A DNA stretch of 52,960 nt from AC-51 sp036265325 (lineage in GTDB: Bacteria > Actinomycetota > UBA4738 > HRBIN12), in assembly GCA_036265325.1 (NCBI GenBank), contig DATAPH010000016.1, positions 1 to 52,960 on the forward strand, in the 5' to 3' direction. This document shows, piece after piece, positions 7,433-15,803 of the stretch (within the stretch, counting starts at the first letter, position 1; each line of letters opens with the position of its first letter). The notes under the pieces were generated by a model. That model was not told where the DNA came from, searched no databases, and was given only the letters and a program-made list of their open reading frames with translations. Position numbers and translations under genes: made by a program.

Positions 7433-8638
7433 ATGCGTTCGACACGGGTTTGGCGGAATCGCGGAGTGGCGGCGATGGCGGCGGCGAGCTTGCTGCTCGG
7501 TCTGGGCATGCAGGGCGCTCAGGCGACCGGCCGGATCGTCACGAAGAAGACGCTTGCCCCCGGCATCGTGTACGAGCAGATCGCGGACAGTTCCTACCCG
7601 ATCCGCGAGTACGCCTTGCTGTACGACGGCAGCGTCGCGAAGGCGACGATCGATCAGATGCTGGCGGCGTCACAGATCGGCACGCCGCAGCGAACGAGCG
7701 TGATCTCGGCCAACGCGGGCGCGATCGCGGGCGTGAACGGCGATCTGACCGTCTGGCCCGCGCGCCCGACGCACCAATACGTGCTGGATGGGATGCCGGT
7801 CCAAACGTCGACGCCTCCCGGCATCTCACTCGGGTTCCGGCAGGACAAGCGCGGCGCCACGATCCACCGCAGTGCGCTCAGGATCTCGGCGACCAACGTC
7901 GGCGCGAAGACGACGGTGGCCGTCTCGAACTGGAACCGGGGACTCCCGACGACCGACCAGGTGGTGGGGTACAGCTGGTTCGGCGGCAAGTACCAGCGGC
8001 CGCAGCCGAACCAATGCAGCGTGCGGCTCAGCGCCCCCGGCCGGATGCGCTGGAACGTGGGCAGGGACGGGACAGGCCGCAACTACACCGTCGACGCGGT
8101 GCGATGCAGTACCTCGACGCCGATGACCGTGAACTCGACGAGTACGGTGGTGCTGAGCTCCAAGCTCGTCGGCATGGGCGCGACGTGGATCAAGTCGCTT
8201 AGGATCGGCTCAAAGGTGCATGTCGGCTGGTCCGACGGGATGCCGGACGCCACGAACGTGGTGAGCGGGAGCGCCGACCTCCTCGAGAACGGCGTGATCC
8301 AGTACGCCGCGAACTGCAGCGAGAACCTCTGCCTGAAGAACCCGCGCACCGCCGTCGGCATCACCGCGACAGGCGGGATCATCCTCCTGGTCGCGGACGG
8401 ACGGTCCTCGGCTTCCGTGGGGCTCACGCTGTATCAACTCGGCAAGGAGATGAAGGCGCTCGGCGCCGTGAACGCCGTCAACCTCGACGGTGGCGGCTCG
8501 GCCACGATGTGGATCAAGGGGCTGGGGATCGTGAACCACCCTACGGACTACACCGGCGAGCGCTCGGTCTCCAACGCGATCGTGATCCTGCCGCAAGCGG
8601 ACCCCAGCGATCCGATCCCGGCCCCGCCGAAGGTCTAA
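7433..8638 (+). CDS. Secreted phosphodiester glycosidase (NAGPA-like domain)
   Basis: A 401-residue exported protein. A signal peptide covers about residues 1-31 (basic start, AAMAAASLLLGLG core, cleavage after QGAQA). The C-terminal half carries the NAGPA/phosphodiester glycosidase signature: TAVGITATGGIILLVADGR at about 305-325, then AVNAVNLDGGGSATMWI at about 350-366. Bacterial members remove sugars linked through phosphodiesters from envelope polymers or exopolysaccharides. A TTG 21 bases upstream is an alternative start, but the ATG at 7433 gives a normal signal peptide. It is convergent with glcF, 15 bases apart. The substrate cannot be inferred. Confidence 0.85.
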   Translation: MRSTRVWRNRGVAAMAAASLLLGLGMQGAQATGRIVTKKTLAPGIVYEQIADSSYPIREYALLYDGSVAKATIDQMLAASQIGTPQRTSVISANAGAIAGVNGDLTVWPARPTHQYVLDGMPVQTSTPPGISLGFRQDKRGATIHRSALRISATNVGAKTTVAVSNWNRGLPTTDQVVGYSWFGGKYQRPQPNQCSVRLSAPGRMRWNVGRDGTGRNYTVDAVRCSTSTPMTVNSTSTVVLSSKLVGMGATWIKSLRIGSKVHVGWSDGMPDATNVVSGSADLLENGVIQYAANCSENLCLKNPRTAVGITATGGIILLVADGRSSASVGLTLYQLGKEMKALGAVNAVNLDGGGSATMWIKGLGIVNHPTDYTGERSVSNAIVILPQADPSDPIPAPPKV

Positions 8639-8653
8639 CCAGGAGCGGGCCGG

Positions 8654-9922
8654 CTAGCTGCGCGACAGTGCCCGGTCGAGCAGCTCGATCGGGTGCACGA
8701 CCTCTATCCGTGCGCGACCGAGATGCTGCGCGAGTTGCACCGAGCAGCCGGGATTTGCGGACGCGACGACCGTAGCGCCGCTCGCGATGATCGCCGCCGC
8801 CTTCTGGGCGCCGAGCGGTTCGGCGAGCTCAGGTTGGGTTGCGGCGTAGATCCCCGCGGCGCCACAACATCGGTCGCCATCCTCGATCTCGACGACGGTC
8901 AGGTCGGGGATCGCTCCGAGCAGCGCACGTGGGGTGTCGTGGATGTGCTGCGCACGCAGTGCGTGACACGCGTCGTGGTACGCGACCGTGATCGGGAGGG
9001 GTTGCAGATCGAGCTCCCCGAGGCCCTGTTCGCCGAGGAACGCCATAAGGTCGACGACGGACAGGCCCGTCCCCGGACGCAGCTCCTCGAACGTCTGCAT
9101 GTGCGCGCTGCAGCCTGCGGCGTTCACGACGACGACGTCCGCGGACGCGAACGCGTGATGCGCGCGGCCGGCGAGCCGCCGCGCCACGCCGAGCCGGCCG
9201 TTGTGCGCGGCGAGGGCGCCGCAGCACGCTTGTCCGCGGGGGACCGTCACGCGCCAGCCGGCGCGGGTGAGGACCCGGATCGTCGCCTCGTTCACCTGGT
9301 GGAACCAGCGGTCCTGCACGCACCCGGCGAGCAGGGCGACCGTTCCGCGTCTTGCAACGCCCGCCGGCGGGTTGCTCACGGCCGGGAGCGTCGCGAACGG
9401 CCGGCCGCGACCCGGCACCATCGCGCGCACACGGCGGGGCAGCAATGGTCGCACCGCGGGCTGGACGAGCGTCGCCGCGCGGATCAGCGACGGATGCGGC
9501 AGCAGCCAATGGAAGCCGAGCCAGTGCAGCATCCGTGTTCGCTTGGGTCGCGTCGGCTCGACCTGTTCGCGCGCCGCCTCCATCATGCGCCCGAACGGGA
9601 CGTGTGACGGACAGACGTCTTCGCAGGCCCGGCAGACGAGACAGCGGTCCATGAACGCGGCGAAGGAGGCGTCGACGTCGGCGCCGTCGGTCACGGCGCG
9701 CATCGCGGCGATCCGGCCCCGTGGTGACGCCGACTCGTCGCCGGTCAGCCGGTACGTCGGACAGTGCGGCAGGCACAGGCCGCACGCCACGCACGCCGAG
9801 AGGTCCTCGGCGGTGGGGGCGTCTCGCCCGTCGGCCCAGCCGCTCGTGACCGACCCGGTGGGTCGCACGAACCGTGCGCCGTCCGGCAGGTCGGTCCCGA
9901 TCGGGAGGCGGTCGCTCGCCAT
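8654..9922 (-). CDS. glcF: Glycolate oxidase iron-sulfur subunit (GlcF-like)
   Basis: A 422-residue iron-sulfur subunit of the glycolate/lactate oxidase family, which takes electrons from the FAD subunits (GlcD, GlcE) to the respiratory chain. Two 4Fe-4S motifs lie near the N-terminus, CVACGLCLPHCP at about 40-51 and CLVCRACEDVCP at about 92-103. Two CCG domains follow, with RGQACCG at about 255 and GDRCCGAAGIY at about 360. The ATG at 9922 is preceded after 7 bases by TAGCAT; an ATG 21 bases upstream would put that hexamer inside the gene. It is separated from glcE and glcD by an opposite-strand aminotransferase and a gene remnant, so it is transcribed on its own. Confidence 0.87.
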   Translation of the reverse strand: MASDRLPIGTDLPDGARFVRPTGSVTSGWADGRDAPTAEDLSACVACGLCLPHCPTYRLTGDESASPRGRIAAMRAVTDGADVDASFAAFMDRCLVCRACEDVCPSHVPFGRMMEAAREQVEPTRPKRTRMLHWLGFHWLLPHPSLIRAATLVQPAVRPLLPRRVRAMVPGRGRPFATLPAVSNPPAGVARRGTVALLAGCVQDRWFHQVNEATIRVLTRAGWRVTVPRGQACCGALAAHNGRLGVARRLAGRAHHAFASADVVVVNAAGCSAHMQTFEELRPGTGLSVVDLMAFLGEQGLGELDLQPLPITVAYHDACHALRAQHIHDTPRALLGAIPDLTVVEIEDGDRCCGAAGIYAATQPELAEPLGAQKAAAIIASGATVVASANPGCSVQLAQHLGRARIEVVHPIELLDRALSRS

Positions 9923-9929
9923 ACCGCGG

Positions 9930-9935
9930 ATGCTA
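9930..9935 (-). promoter_or_regulatory. -10 hexamer of glcF (leaderless)
   Basis: TAGCAT on the minus strand ends 7 bases before the ATG at 9922. Confidence 0.5.
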
Positions 9936-10004
9936 CGGCGCATCGTCGCGCAACCCGTCTTCTCGCGATAGAACCTCGTCGCCGAAACGACGGGAGTGGG
10001 ACCG

Positions 10005-10350
10005 ATGGACGAGTTGCCGCCGCCACCCGGGGCGGCCCGGGGTCTGCCGGCGTCGCCGCAGGCGGCGCCGACGCCCCTCCCGGAGCGCCGCCGTCGACAC
10101 GCCGCCGGTCCGACGCAACGGGAACTTCGTGGGACAGGTGAACGCGTCCCCGTCGATCTACACCGACAACGAGGCCGTGCGGGCGAGCCGTACAAGTACA
10201 TGGTCACCGCCGTCGGCGCCGACGAACAGCGCGCCAGCACGAACGTCACGTCACGACGAAGGATCCGGAACTGCTGGGCTCGTGGGGACGCTCAACGTCC
10301 ATCTCCACAAGCGGTCGGCGACCGCGCAGCTCGGCTGCACATCCTCTTCC
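10005..10350 (+). pseudogene. Frameshifted remnant of a proline-rich, fibronectin-III-like protein
   Basis: The 487-base interval between glcF and the aminotransferase has no intact gene, but coding-like pieces lie in successive frames. An ATG at 10005, preceded by gggagtggg, begins MDELPPPPGA. At 10111-10185 one frame reads GNFVGQVNASPSIYTDNEAV. At 10182-10250 a second reads GEPYKYMVTAVGADEQRAST. From 10250 a third reads VTTKDPELLGSW. Read in order they resemble a fibronectin III repeat (YTD...G..Y.Y.VTAVGADEQ...S..V), implying at least two frameshifts. The first frame runs without a stop into the aminotransferase, which would wrongly extend that gene. Sequencing error in a live gene is the alternative explanation. 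Confidence 0.4.
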
Positions 10351-10396
10351 GCGAGCTTCACCGTTACGGGCACGTCGCTGAAGCATCGACCGCGGC

Positions 10397-10402
10397 TAGG
10401 CT
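10397..10402 (+). promoter_or_regulatory. -10 hexamer of aminotransferase gene (leaderless)
   Basis: TAGGCT ends 7 bases before the ATG at 10410. This supports that start over the long upstream in-frame extension. Confidence 0.5.
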
Positions 10403-10409
10403 TCGGCGC

Positions 10410-11597
10410 ATGGATCTCGCCTCGCGCCTACGAGCCTCGCGCGCCGCCTCGTCGTTCACCGAGTCGGTGATCCGCGAGATGACACGGCTCGCGCAGGTCC
10501 ACGATGCGATCAACCTTGGGCAGGGGTTCCCCGACTTCCCGGCACCGGCGGAGGTGAAAGCGGCGGCGGCGCGCGCGATCGCTGAGGATCACAACCAGTA
10601 CCCGATCACCTGGGGTGTGCCGGCGTTCCGTCAGGCGATCGCGTCGGTGTACGCGCGGGACTACGCCATGCGCATCGATCCGGAAACGGAGATCTGCGTG
10701 ACGTGCGGGGCCACCGAGGCGATGTCGTCGGCGTTCCTCGGGCTGCTCGACCCCGGCGACGAGGTGGTGGTCTTTGAGCCGTTCTACGAGAGCTACGGGC
10801 CGGACGCGATCTTGTCGGGGGCGCGCTTGCGGTACGTGACGCTTCGGCCACCGGACTGGACGTTCGACCCGGATGAGCTCGCCCGCGCGTTCGGATCCGG
10901 GACGCGGGCGATCGTCGTGGGCTCGCCGCACAACCCAACCGGCAAGGTGTTCTCGCGTGATGAGCTCGCGCAGATCGCCGAGCTGTGCGTTCGGCACGAT
11001 GCGATCGTGATCACCGACGAGATCTACGAGCACATCACCTATGACGGCGCGAGACACATCCCGATCGCGACAGTGCCCGGGATGGCCGAGCGCACGGTCA
11101 CCATCAGCGCGTTGTCGAAGACGTACGCGGTGACCGGGTGGCGCGTCGGGTGGGCGATCGCGGCCGCGCCGTTGATGGCGGGGATCCGCGCAACGCACGA
11201 CTTCCTGACGGTTGCGGCGGCGACGCCGTTGCAGCTCGCCGGCGTCGCGGCGCTGGCGTTGCCGAGGTCGTACTACGCGCGCACGCGTGCCGAGTATCTG
11301 GAACGGCGTGACGTCATGCTCCGCGTGCTTCGCGAGGCGGGGTTCGCGGCGGAGCCGCCGGCCGGCGCCTACTACGTGATGGCGGATGTTTCGTCGTTGG
11401 GGTTCGACGACGACGTCGCCGCGGCGCGCCATCTCGTCGAAGACGTGGGCGTCGCGGCCGTTCCGGGATCGTCGTTCTTCTCCGAGCCGGCGCTCGGCGC
11501 GCACCTGCTGCGGTTCGCGTTCCCCAAACGGATCGAGACGCTGGAAGAGGCCGGTCGTCGGCTTCGGTCGGCCGCGCGTGGGCGCCCGGTCGGCTAG
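10410..11597 (+). CDS. Class I/II PLP-dependent aminotransferase
   Basis: A 395-residue fold-type I aminotransferase that swaps an amino group between an amino acid and a 2-oxo acid. Signatures are INLGQGFPDFPAP at about 31-43, the glycine-rich CGATEAMSSAF at about 98, the substrate loop GSPHNPTGK at about 171-179, and the Schiff-base lysine in SALSKTYAVTGWRVGW (about 235-250). The frame is open a further 400 bases upstream, but that part is not aminotransferase-like and overlaps a gene remnant. Motifs are closest to the kynurenine/methionine/aspartate aminotransferase group; substrate not determined. It sits between glcF and glcE on the opposite strand. A glyoxylate-to-glycine role would fit the neighbours but is only inference. 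Confidence 0.9.
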   Translation: MDLASRLRASRAASSFTESVIREMTRLAQVHDAINLGQGFPDFPAPAEVKAAAARAIAEDHNQYPITWGVPAFRQAIASVYARDYAMRIDPETEICVTCGATEAMSSAFLGLLDPGDEVVVFEPFYESYGPDAILSGARLRYVTLRPPDWTFDPDELARAFGSGTRAIVVGSPHNPTGKVFSRDELAQIAELCVRHDAIVITDEIYEHITYDGARHIPIATVPGMAERTVTISALSKTYAVTGWRVGWAIAAAPLMAGIRATHDFLTVAAATPLQLAGVAALALPRSYYARTRAEYLERRDVMLRVLREAGFAAEPPAGAYYVMADVSSLGFDDDVAAARHLVEDVGVAAVPGSSFFSEPALGAHLLRFAFPKRIETLEEAGRRLRSAARGRPVG

Positions 11598-12634
11598 CTC
11601 GACCAGGCATGCTCGCGCGCGAGCACGCCCGCAGGGTCGAACGCCGCCTTGAGGCGATCCCCGATGGCGGCCGTGACGGGATCCGCCGCGCCGAGGCCCC
11701 CAGGCCCGTGGATCACCGGAGCGATGCCACCGAGGGACGAGACGCGGTGGCGGAGCCGCACGAGCGTTGCCTCGTCGTCGCAGGGTAGCCACGCGTAGCC
11801 GACGCCGAGCAGGGCGCGGTATCGAGACGTGCGGTCGACGCAGTCGGCGAGCTTGGACGGCACGACCGCGGCCTGCGCCACGATCGCCGCGTCGGGGAAC
11901 GCCGGCTCGAGCCACGCGGATGGATCGTCGTCGGCCAGGACCGCGACGTCGTTCGCGAGGCTCGCTTGTTCGGCCACCTCTTCGGGCCATCCTTCGAGCC
12001 GAAGGACGACGCGATCATGCTCCGCGATCACGGCGGCGGGCAGCGGGACGGCGTCGAGGAGGCGTGACGCGAGGTCGATCCCGCCCTCGCGGGTCACGAG
12101 CGTGCGCGCAACCTTGGGCAACGGTCGGACCTTGAGGGCTACCTGCGTGATCACGCCGAGCGTCCCTCGCGAGCCCGTGAGCAGCCGATGGAGGTCGTAC
12201 CCGGTGACGTTCTTGACGGTGCGCGCGCCGCTCCGGATCCTGCGCCCGTCGCCCGTGATGAACGCCATCTCGACGATGGTGTCACGCAGACATCCGACGC
12301 GGAGCTGGCGGGGGAGCGCCACGTCCGCCGCGATGACCCCGCCGACCGTCGCGTCGTCCGGTTCGTCGACGGGCCATTCCTGACCGCCGTCGGCGAGCAG
12401 CAGCCGCAGGTCGCCGAGCCGCATCCCGGACTCCACGACGCAGAGCATCTCCGCCGGATCGTAGGCGATCACCCGGTCCAGGCTGGTCGTCCACAACTCT
12501 GCGTCTGCCTCAGGGGCGGCTGCCGTCGCCATGTGCCGGCGGCCCCCGACGACGAGCACGCATGTCCCGCCGCTCGACGCGGCGCGCATCGCGTCCACGA
12601 CGCCGGCTTCATCGGATGGATGGATCAGATCCAT
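11594..12634 (-). CDS. glcE: Glycolate oxidase FAD-binding subunit (GlcE-like)
   Basis: A 346-residue FAD-linked oxidase domain protein, shorter than GlcD as is typical for GlcE. Conserved blocks are VVGGRRHM near residue 28, the FAD-binding segment with TVGGVIAADVALPRQLRVG at about 93-112, and ARTVKNVTGYDLHRLLTGSRGTLGVI at about 130-156, given here as one region. The ATG at 12634 overlaps the end of glcD by 10 bases, so D and E are coupled. Its stop and that of the convergent aminotransferase share the palindrome CTAG at 11594-11597. Together with GlcD and GlcF it should oxidise glycolate or a related 2-hydroxy acid. Confidence 0.82.
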   Translation of the reverse strand: MDLIHPSDEAGVVDAMRAASSGGTCVLVVGGRRHMATAAAPEADAELWTTSLDRVIAYDPAEMLCVVESGMRLGDLRLLLADGGQEWPVDEPDDATVGGVIAADVALPRQLRVGCLRDTIVEMAFITGDGRRIRSGARTVKNVTGYDLHRLLTGSRGTLGVITQVALKVRPLPKVARTLVTREGGIDLASRLLDAVPLPAAVIAEHDRVVLRLEGWPEEVAEQASLANDVAVLADDDPSAWLEPAFPDAAIVAQAAVVPSKLADCVDRTSRYRALLGVGYAWLPCDDEATLVRLRHRVSSLGGIAPVIHGPGGLGAADPVTAAIGDRLKAAFDPAGVLAREHAWSS

Positions 12635-14076
12635 GTGCCCTCCGGGAGCGCGCCGGCGCGCGCCAGCGCTGCGGCCGCGAAATCGCCACACCGCGCGCCG
12701 GCCGGCAGGACCTTCTGCGGGTTCATCAGGCCGTCGGGGTCGAACGCGGCGCGGAGGCAGGCCTGCGCGCCGAGGTCGTCGGCCGTGAACACGAGCGGCA
12801 TGAAGTCGCGCTTCTCCAGGCCGATCCCGTGCTCGCCCGACAACGCTCCGCCCGCATCGACACACAGGCGCACGACCTCGTCGGCGGCGGCCAGCACGCG
12901 CTCGAGCGTCCCAGGCACCGATAGATCGAACGAGAACAGTGGGTGGAGGTTGCCGTCACCGGCGTGGAACACGTTGGTGACGATCAGGTCGTGGTGTTTC
13001 GCGATCGCGTAGACGCCGACGAGCACGTCGGTCAACTTCGTGCGCGGCACCACGCAGTCGTGCAGGTGATAGTGCGGGGCGATCCGTGCGATCGCGCCGA
13101 ACGCGGATTTGCGACCTTTCCACAGGAGCGCGCGCTCGGCGTCGTCGGCCGCAAGGCGGACCGTTCCGACCGCGTGGTCGCGCGCGGCGGCCTCGACCTC
13201 GCGGGCTTGCGCTTCGACGGCGGCTTCGAGCCCATCGACTTCGACCAACAGCACTGCGGCCGCGTCGGTCGGATAGCCCGCGTGCGCGAACGCCTCGACC
13301 GCTCGGACGATCCCGCGGTCCATCATCTCGAGCGCCGCGGGCACCACGCCACGCGCGACGATCGACGAGACGGTCGCGGCGCAGTCTTCGACCCGGGCGA
13401 AGTCCAACAGCATCGTGCGTACCGCGGGCGCGACCGGCGTCAGCCGGACACACGCCGCCGTGACGACGCCGAGCGTTCCCTCCGAGCCGACGACGACGCC
13501 GCGCAAGTCGTAGCCGGCAGCGGCCGGACCTTCGGAGCCGATCCGGGCGCGCGTTCCGTCGGGCAGCACCACGTCGAGCGCGAGGACGTGCGCCGACGTG
13601 ACGCCGTACGCCAGGCAGTGGGGTCCCCCCGCGTTCGTGTTCACGTTGCCGCCGATCGAGCTCACCTGTTGCGACGACGGATCCGGCGCGTACGTGAACC
13701 CGGTCGGCGCGAGGTGGTTCGCGAGGTCGAGGTTGAACACACCGGGCTCGACCCAGGCGAGCCGGTCCTCCGGCCGAACCTCCAAGATCCGCCGCATCTT
13801 TGTGGTCACGATCACGAGCGCGTCGTCGAGCGGCGTGGCAGCGCCCGCCAGCCCTGTTCCGCTTCCGCGAGGCACGACGGGGAGACCGTGGTCGTGCGCG
13901 ATCCGCATGCACGCGGCGACCTCGTCGGCGCTCGTCGGGAAGACGAGGAGGCCGGCCGAGCCTTCGACGAGCGATGCGTCGCGCGCGTAGAGGCGCCGCT
14001 CGAGCGCGTCGTCGATGACGGCGCCCGGGCCGAGCGCGATCTCCAGGTCACGTTGTGCGCTGGTGAGGTCCGTCAC
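12625..14076 (-). CDS. glcD: Glycolate oxidase FAD-linked subunit (GlcD-like)
   Basis: A 483-residue FAD-dependent 2-hydroxy acid dehydrogenase of the GlcD/D-lactate dehydrogenase family, of standard length. The PCMH-type FAD domain has LPVVPRGSGTGLAGAATPL at about 65-83 and SSIGGNVNTNAGGPH at about 140. The C-terminal FAD-oxidase domain contains HAGDGNLHPLFSFDL at about 376 and ends with the signature GEHGIGLEKRDFMPL at about 422-436. The GTG start at 14076 lies 7 bases after TAGCCT, so leaderless translation from GTG is likely. It is the first gene of the glcD-glcE unit. D-lactate or another 2-hydroxy acid is an alternative substrate. Confidence 0.88.
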   Translation of the reverse strand: MTDLTSAQRDLEIALGPGAVIDDALERRLYARDASLVEGSAGLLVFPTSADEVAACMRIAHDHGLPVVPRGSGTGLAGAATPLDDALVIVTTKMRRILEVRPEDRLAWVEPGVFNLDLANHLAPTGFTYAPDPSSQQVSSIGGNVNTNAGGPHCLAYGVTSAHVLALDVVLPDGTRARIGSEGPAAAGYDLRGVVVGSEGTLGVVTAACVRLTPVAPAVRTMLLDFARVEDCAATVSSIVARGVVPAALEMMDRGIVRAVEAFAHAGYPTDAAAVLLVEVDGLEAAVEAQAREVEAAARDHAVGTVRLAADDAERALLWKGRKSAFGAIARIAPHYHLHDCVVPRTKLTDVLVGVYAIAKHHDLIVTNVFHAGDGNLHPLFSFDLSVPGTLERVLAAADEVVRLCVDAGGALSGEHGIGLEKRDFMPLVFTADDLGAQACLRAAFDPDGLMNPQKVLPAGARCGDFAAAALARAGALPEGTWI

Positions 14077-14083
14077 GTGGGAC

Positions 14084-14089
14084 AGGCTA
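14084..14089 (-). promoter_or_regulatory. -10 hexamer of glcDE (leaderless GTG start)
   Basis: TAGCCT on the minus strand ends 7 bases before the GTG at 14076. Confidence 0.5.
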
Positions 14090-14096
14090 CGCCGGG

Positions 14097-14882
14097 TCAG
14101 CGGCGGACCATCGCCACGATGGTCGTCGCGCCGTCGTGCTCGGATGCACGCGCGCTGTACCGGTAGCGCGCCGAGTGCTTCCAGCCCGCGAGGTCTGCCG
14201 GGCGGGCGGTCGGGTGGGCGACGAGATACCGAACGAGCGCGCCCTTCAACGACTTGTTGTCGTGCGAGACGGCGACCAGCGATCCATCCGGTTGCCGGTC
14301 GAGGAAGCGGACGACGTACTGCTCACGATCGTCCGGTGGCGCCCAGGCGGCGTCGTGCTCCTTCGGCAGGAGGTTCCAGATCGGTCGGCCGCGCGAGAGG
14401 TGGACGAGTGCGTCGGTCAACGGCTCGCGCCACCAATTCGACAGCTTGCCGAGCTTGGGCAGGGTGGCGCTCATCTTGAGCCGATAGGCGGGGACCGGAT
14501 CGCCGGGCATCACCGCGCCCCAGAGGCCCGAGACGATCACGGCGCCGGCGGCGAGGCGTGTGCGCTGCGTCGGCGTGAGGGAACCGGCATCGAGCGCGTC
14601 GTACAGCACGCCGGTGTACCGCTCGATCGCCGGCAACGTCGGCGTCTTCGTCACCTGGCGGTCGGCGGCGCTGGCGTCGGCGAGCGTGCGGCCGGAGACC
14701 CCAAGGAGCTTCACGCGCTCCGCTTCGGTGCCTCGCATCGCCGTCGTGAGGGCGGCGATCACCTTGCGTCGCCGGTCATCCAGATCGATCGCCATCGCGC
14801 CTGGCTTCCATGGATCGCCCGTGCCGCCCAAGGCTTTGCCCTCGGATGGAGGAAGGAGGATCAGCGGGAGCGTCGCCGCCAT
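14097..14882 (-). CDS. yaaA: YaaA/DUF328-family peroxide stress protein
   Basis: A 261-residue member of the YaaA (UPF0246) family. The N-terminal signature LILLPPSEGKA lies at about 7-17, followed by GGTGDPW. Further family blocks are PAIERYTGVLYDALD at about 85-100 and GAVIVSGLWGAVMPGDPVPAYRLKM at about 112-136 (two adjacent blocks). E. coli YaaA limits free iron and oxidative DNA damage during peroxide stress. It starts 13 bases after the rhodanese gene's stop with no promoter hexamer of its own, so the two probably form one operon. Confidence 0.85.
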   Translation of the reverse strand: MAATLPLILLPPSEGKALGGTGDPWKPGAMAIDLDDRRRKVIAALTTAMRGTEAERVKLLGVSGRTLADASAADRQVTKTPTLPAIERYTGVLYDALDAGSLTPTQRTRLAAGAVIVSGLWGAVMPGDPVPAYRLKMSATLPKLGKLSNWWREPLTDALVHLSRGRPIWNLLPKEHDAAWAPPDDREQYVVRFLDRQPDGSLVAVSHDNKSLKGALVRYLVAHPTARPADLAGWKHSARYRYSARASEHDGATTIVAMVRR

Positions 14883-14895
14883 CGACGACGAGCGG

Positions 14896-15228
14896 TCAGG
14901 CGACGCGGCCGGGGGAGCCGTCGGCCGCTTCGAACGGCAGGCCCGCGGCTTCCCAGGCCTCCATGCCGCCCTCGACGTTGTGCGCGTCGAACCCGCGTGC
15001 CTGCAGCATCATCGTCGCGAGCTCGCTGCGGTTGCCCGTTCGGCAGATGACCGCGACGGGCTTGTCCTTGTCGAGGTCGCCGCCGGCGCCCGACATGATC
15101 GCGTTGACGGGGATGTGGACCGCGCCGTCGACCCGGCCGGCCTCCCATTCGTAGGGCTCCCGGACGTCCACGAGCTGGATCTGCGTCAGCCGGTCGTGCA
15201 CGTCTCGGACGTTCGAGAGGTCGCTCAT
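14896..15228 (-). CDS. Single-domain rhodanese sulfurtransferase
   Basis: A 110-residue protein made of one rhodanese domain. It shows the start IQLVDVREPYEWEAGRV at about 17-33, the CDC25-like HIPVN, and the active-site loop CRTGNRS at about 62-68, with Cys62 as the persulfide-forming residue. The C-terminal VEGGMEAWEAAGLP is typical of GlpE/PspE-like proteins. It is likely cytoplasmic and handles sulfane sulfur transfer or detoxification. It is the first gene of a probable two-gene unit with yaaA, transcribed from a TAGCAT box 7 bases upstream. Confidence 0.9.
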   Translation of the reverse strand: MSDLSNVRDVHDRLTQIQLVDVREPYEWEAGRVDGAVHIPVNAIMSGAGGDLDKDKPVAVICRTGNRSELATMMLQARGFDAHNVEGGMEAWEAAGLPFEAADGSPGRVA

Positions 15229-15235
15229 CGTCAGG

Positions 15236-15241
15236 ATGCTA
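15236..15241 (-). promoter_or_regulatory. -10 hexamer of rhodanese-yaaA unit (leaderless)
   Basis: TAGCAT on the minus strand ends 7 bases before the ATG at 15228. Confidence 0.5.
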
Positions 15242-15255
15242 GCAGCGGCCCGCGT

Positions 15256-15774
15256 CTAGCCCGGTGTCGCAACGGCCGCCTCGAACGCGGCGAGCGACCG
15301 TGCATCGAACAGCACGAAGCGCACCTCCTGGACCGACGTCGACGCCCCCCGGACTGCCTCGACCGCCACCGTGGCCGCCTCCTCGACGGGGTACCCGAAG
15401 GCGCCGGTCGAGATCGCGGGGAACGCGACGGTCACCGCTTCGAGCTCGTTGGCCACCCGAAGGCTCGAGGTGTGACAGGCCGCGAGCAGCGTCGCGTCGT
15501 CGTCGCGATCGGAGTAAATCGGGCCGACCGTGTGGATCACCCACCGCGCCGGGAGCGCGCCCGCCGTGGTGGCGACGGCGTCGCCGACGGGCAGGCCGTC
15601 GGGCAAGGTCGTCGCGCGGAGCCGCCGGCATGCCTCGATGATCGCATCACCGCCGCGACGATGGATCGCGCCGTCGACGCCGCCGCCGCCGAGCAGCGAG
15701 CGGTTGGCCGCGTTCACGACCGCGTCCACCGCTTGGGCGGTGATGTCGCCCTGGACGAGCGTCACCGAGGGCAT
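15256..15774 (-). CDS. Macro domain (ADP-ribose-binding/deacetylase) protein
   Basis: A 172-residue stand-alone macro domain. The ADP-ribose-binding signatures are VNAANRSLLGGGGVDGAIHR at about 22-41, followed by GD, and the second loop FPAISTGAFGYPVEEAA at about 114-130. WVIHTVGPIY lies between them. This is the MacroD/YmdB type, which hydrolyses O-acetyl-ADP-ribose or mono-ADP-ribosyl groups. A TACGAT hexamer 6 bases upstream indicates leaderless transcription. The divergent PfkB gene starts 42 bases away, and the two -10 boxes lie back to back. Confidence 0.92.
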   Translation of the reverse strand: MPSVTLVQGDITAQAVDAVVNAANRSLLGGGGVDGAIHRRGGDAIIEACRRLRATTLPDGLPVGDAVATTAGALPARWVIHTVGPIYSDRDDDATLLAACHTSSLRVANELEAVTVAFPAISTGAFGYPVEEAATVAVEAVRGASTSVQEVRFVLFDARSLAAFEAAVATPG

Positions 15775-15780
15775 CCGAGC

Positions 15781-15786
15781 ATCGTA
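15781..15786 (-). promoter_or_regulatory. -10 hexamer of macro-domain gene (leaderless)
   Basis: TACGAT on the minus strand ends 6 bases before the ATG at 15774. Confidence 0.5.
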
Positions 15787-15803
15787 GCCCGAGGCCCATG
15801 GCG

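Noticed and set aside
9996..10409. N-terminal extension of the aminotransferase
   Set aside because: The frame is open, but the extension is not aminotransferase-like, overlaps a multi-frame gene remnant, and TAGGCT lies 7 bases before ATG 10410.
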